A stretch of DNA of 64,000 nucleotides. It comes from Gemmatimonadaceae bacterium (GTDB taxonomy: Bacteria > Gemmatimonadota > Gemmatimonadetes > Gemmatimonadales > Gemmatimonadaceae). Shown here piece after piece: positions 61,855 through 64,000 of this stretch; the first letter of the stretch is position 1; every line of letters starts with the position of its first letter. A program made the position numbers and the translations under genes. The stretch lies in contig JABAQJ010000008.1 of NCBI GenBank assembly GCA_019186945.1, positions 124,001-188,000 of the forward strand, in the 5' to 3' direction. The notes below the pieces were generated by a model that was not told the origin of the DNA, did no database searches, and saw only the letters and a list, made by a program, of their open reading frames with translations.

Positions 61855-63495
61855 CTAACGTGGAATCTCGAACGGAAATCCGCTACCGACCGCGAACACC
61901 CACCGCCCGTCGAGGGCGTCGTTGGGGAACCGGTATGCCAGGTCCAGACGCAACAGCCCGTTAGTGCCGGGGACGCGCGGGCTGCCCAGGCGCAGCCCGG
62001 CGCCTGCGTCCGTTCCATGTCGTCGCCGATCGCCTTCGAACCATGCCCCACCGCGATCGACGAACGTGGCGACGCCGATCGACGCCAGCCCAAGGTCAAG
62101 GAGGTTCCGCGAAATCGTGTACTGATACTCGATCGTGCCCTGGTACATGCGGTCTCCGGTGAACGAATGGACGGGGAACGCACGTGGGCCGGTCGTCAGG
62201 CCAAGGTCGAACTCGGCTCCCGGAGCAGGTGAGCGCTGCGCGCCGCCGCCGGCGAAGAACGCGAACAGGTGATCGCGAGAAGGCCGCACGATGAGCGTGC
62301 CCGCTCCGCGTACTGTGCCGGAGTCCAGTCCTCCGGTACCGAGGTGGCGTCCAGTCAGGCCGAGTTGGGCGAATGTGAAACCGCGTCCCTTCGCGATCAG
62401 GGCGCCACCTTGCAGCGTCAGTTCGGATCCGATCCCGGAACGAGCATATCCCCAGGCCCTGGGAGACATCCAGACGCCGGCGCGGATCGTCGGGCTCAGA
62501 TTGACGTCTTCATCTATGCCTGTGCTTCGGAGTCCTTCCGTCAGATGAAACCGGGCGCGGCTGGCTTCGATCGCGGCCCCCACGGCGGCAAACACGCTTC
62601 GCGTCAACGGGACGCCGGGACGGTACGCGGTGTAGTCTTCGCGCCGCACGAGCAGCGTTGCATCCGACCGGATGTATCCGTTGGGCCCGGCTTGCCAGGC
62701 ATATCCAGCCTGGGCGCGGCCAAGTTCGAGGACACGGCGCAACGAGTCGGCCGGTGCCGCGTTCCCGCCGTACCATCGCAGGACGCGACGATCGAGCGTG
62801 GAGGCTTCGAGCCCGAACGCATTCCGATCCGACAGGGCCCGGAAGGGATTGAAGATGCCGACCGACGCGGCATCGCCGTCGCTCAAACGGTCGAACTGCG
62901 TCCGGAGGTCGATCACACCCGACCATGCCCGGGGCGCATTCACCGCCAGGCGAAACGCATTGCGATCCGGCTCGGACCGGTACCTGAAACCTAACGAGGT
63001 ACCCGTACCGCCAAGGTTCGCCTCGGTCAGCGAGAGGTTGACGATCGTCTGTCCACCGGAGAAGCGCGCGCCGGCGTTGGCCTTGGTCGTCCAGCGGTCT
63101 CTCGTCGTGACGACGAGCGCCTGACCGATCGCTTCACCGATGGTGTCGACTTGCACAGCACGGAAGAAACCCAGCCTTCGGAGATTGCGCGCACTCTCCG
63201 CCGCGAGGGCGGAATCGAACGGGAGGCCTTCATGCAGGAGGAGCTCGCGCCGCACAACGAACTCGCGCGTCGTGACGTGCAGTCCGTTCAGGACTCGTGC
63301 GTACCAGCGGTCAGTCTCGGTCGCGTCGAAGATGTTCTCGCGCACCACGTGTACCCGGGTAATCGTCCGGTCCGGAGGCACGGACGACTGCGCATCCAGC
63401 GCGAGTGTCACGCCCGCCTGTCCGAGGCAGAGGACCGCCAGGAGGTGTCGGCGCCCGCAGCCGCTCGACGGGGAGCGCGGCTCCAGTCGCATCAT
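61855..63495 (-). CDS. BamA/TamA-like outer-membrane protein with one POTRA-like domain
   Basis: The start at 63495 (MM) is chosen because it opens a signal-like stretch (HLLAVLCLGQAGVTLALDAQ); an ATG at 63537 is an alternative. It gives 546 residues. An N-terminal POTRA-like part (EFVVRRELLLHEGLPFDSAL) is followed by an outer-membrane barrel with family-like GGTGTSLGFRYRS and the C-terminal WVFAVGSGFPFEIP. It probably inserts or exports a barrel or surface protein, like the small TamA/BamA relatives common in this phylum. The stop TAG lies in a CGTTAGGC word (Arg-stop). It lies 55 bp downstream of the amidase. Confidence 0.75.
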   Translation of the reverse strand: MMRLEPRSPSSGCGRRHLLAVLCLGQAGVTLALDAQSSVPPDRTITRVHVVRENIFDATETDRWYARVLNGLHVTTREFVVRRELLLHEGLPFDSALAAESARNLRRLGFFRAVQVDTIGEAIGQALVVTTRDRWTTKANAGARFSGGQTIVNLSLTEANLGGTGTSLGFRYRSEPDRNAFRLAVNAPRAWSGVIDLRTQFDRLSDGDAASVGIFNPFRALSDRNAFGLEASTLDRRVLRWYGGNAAPADSLRRVLELGRAQAGYAWQAGPNGYIRSDATLLVRREDYTAYRPGVPLTRSVFAAVGAAIEASRARFHLTEGLRSTGIDEDVNLSPTIRAGVWMSPRAWGYARSGIGSELTLQGGALIAKGRGFTFAQLGLTGRHLGTGGLDSGTVRGAGTLIVRPSRDHLFAFFAGGGAQRSPAPGAEFDLGLTTGPRAFPVHSFTGDRMYQGTIEYQYTISRNLLDLGLASIGVATFVDRGGAWFEGDRRRHGTDAGAGLRLGSPRVPGTNGLLRLDLAYRFPNDALDGRWVFAVGSGFPFEIPR

Positions 63496-63550
63496 CGGCG
63501 CCGGGAACTCCAGAGAAAATGGCAGCTTGTCCGACATCCGCCGGCGCCGT

Positions 63551-64000
63551 TCACGCGGCCCAAAGGGCAGGGTGTCGGTTGGCCCAGGGGCGTGCGCTTT
63601 CGAGCTGTCCGGCCAGCCGAAAGAGCGTCGCCTCGTCGCCAAAGCGTCCCACGATCTGTACGCCGATCGGCAGCCCGTTCGCGTTCCAGTACAGCGGTAC
63701 CGACATGGCCGGCTGACCGGTGACGTTGAACAGCGGCGTGAAGGGAATGAAGTCGAAGAGGCCCGAGGCCGCTTTCTCCAGCACACCCAGCATTTTCATG
63801 AGCGCGCCCGCGTTCAGCCGACCGAACCAGCGCATCATGAGCATTTCATGGGGCGGCGGTTGCAGTTGGCCGATCGGGAACGGCGGCATCCCGAGGGTCG
63901 GCGTGACGAGCACGTCGATATTCTCGAAAAAGGCGCCGACGCGGCGACCGGTCTGCCTCAGGAAGTGCTCCGCCAGCGCGAAATCCGCGGCGCTGGTCTG
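63551..64000 (-). CDS. Amidase-signature family enzyme, C-terminal part (N-terminus outside window)
   Basis: The last 149 residues of an amidase/GatA-like protein run to the right edge. Family-like stretches include NIDVLVTPTLGMPPFPIG, FTPLFNVTGQPAMSVPLYW, and NGLPIGVQIVGRFGDEATL, which form the C-terminal end of the amidase domain. The catalytic Ser-Ser-Lys triad lies upstream, outside the window. The internal GTG at 63913 is not a likely start, because the frame is open to base 64000. Confidence 0.85.
   Translation of the reverse strand, partial: QTSAADFALAEHFLRQTGRRVGAFFENIDVLVTPTLGMPPFPIGQLQPPPHEMLMMRWFGRLNAGALMKMLGVLEKAASGLFDFIPFTPLFNVTGQPAMSVPLYWNANGLPIGVQIVGRFGDEATLFRLAGQLESARPWANRHPALWAA

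Overview
This is a high-GC stretch of a bacterial chromosome, probably Gemmatimonadota. That placement is an inference from the mix of GC-rich genes, Oar-like TonB receptors with a carboxypeptidase-regulatory domain, many M20/M28 peptidases and metal-dependent amidohydrolases, and very large propeller-sensor hybrid kinases. No rRNA or tRNA gene is visible.

Layout. 0-4 kb: a peptidase of the M20 type cut by the left edge, converging on a lone molybdopterin oxidoreductase, then a DUF6998-like gene whose 3' end runs into a CRISPR array. 4-13 kb: a very large array of about 121 copies of a 36-bp repeat (about 120 spacers). 13-21 kb: a complete type I-G (formerly I-U) cas operon on the minus strand, cas3, csb3, csb1, csb2, cas4-cas1, cas2, reading towards the array. 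The leader between cas2 and the array carries an almost consensus promoter pointing into it. 21-23 kb: an XRE-ImmA regulator/protease gene overlapping a PIN-like gene, on the same strand as cas3. 23-36 kb: a seven-repeat lipoprotein, REP-like palindromes, a MarR/haem-oxidase-like pair, a DUF3224 protein, a KefB-type antiporter, two tandem paralogous membrane sensor kinases and an M28 lipoprotein. 36-42 kb: a cobalamin riboswitch followed by a BtuF-BtuC-BtuD-type uptake operon, a degenerate trypsin-like protein and a TonB receptor. 42-48 kb: Hsp20, a giant Oar-like receptor with a Spy-like tail, and a dihaem peroxidase. 48-64 kb: a 1317-residue one-protein two-component system, an M20D amidohydrolase, an AmpG-like transporter, a secreted amidohydrolase, a BlaI-type repressor, a Tat-exported carbamoylase-like M20 enzyme, an EXORDIUM-like lipoprotein, a MarR regulator, a BamA/TamA-like protein and an amidase cut by the right edge.

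Most notable. (1) At least 17 spacers, in both orientations, translate to overlapping pieces of one 29-residue tandem peptide repeat. The array has therefore repeatedly sampled one repeat-protein gene of a mobile element. (2) The heptamer CGTTAGG/CCTAACG occurs about 32 times, mostly once per gene. It is usually read as Leu(TTA)-Gly but also as Pro-Asn, as Arg-stop and between genes, so selection seems to act on the DNA word. It is sparse in the cas operon. (3) The leader-distal end of the array lies inside the truncated DUF6998-like gene.

All family assignments were made by eye from motifs and gene order. Start codons were moved from the longest frame where overlap, ribosome binding site or family N-terminus argued for it.
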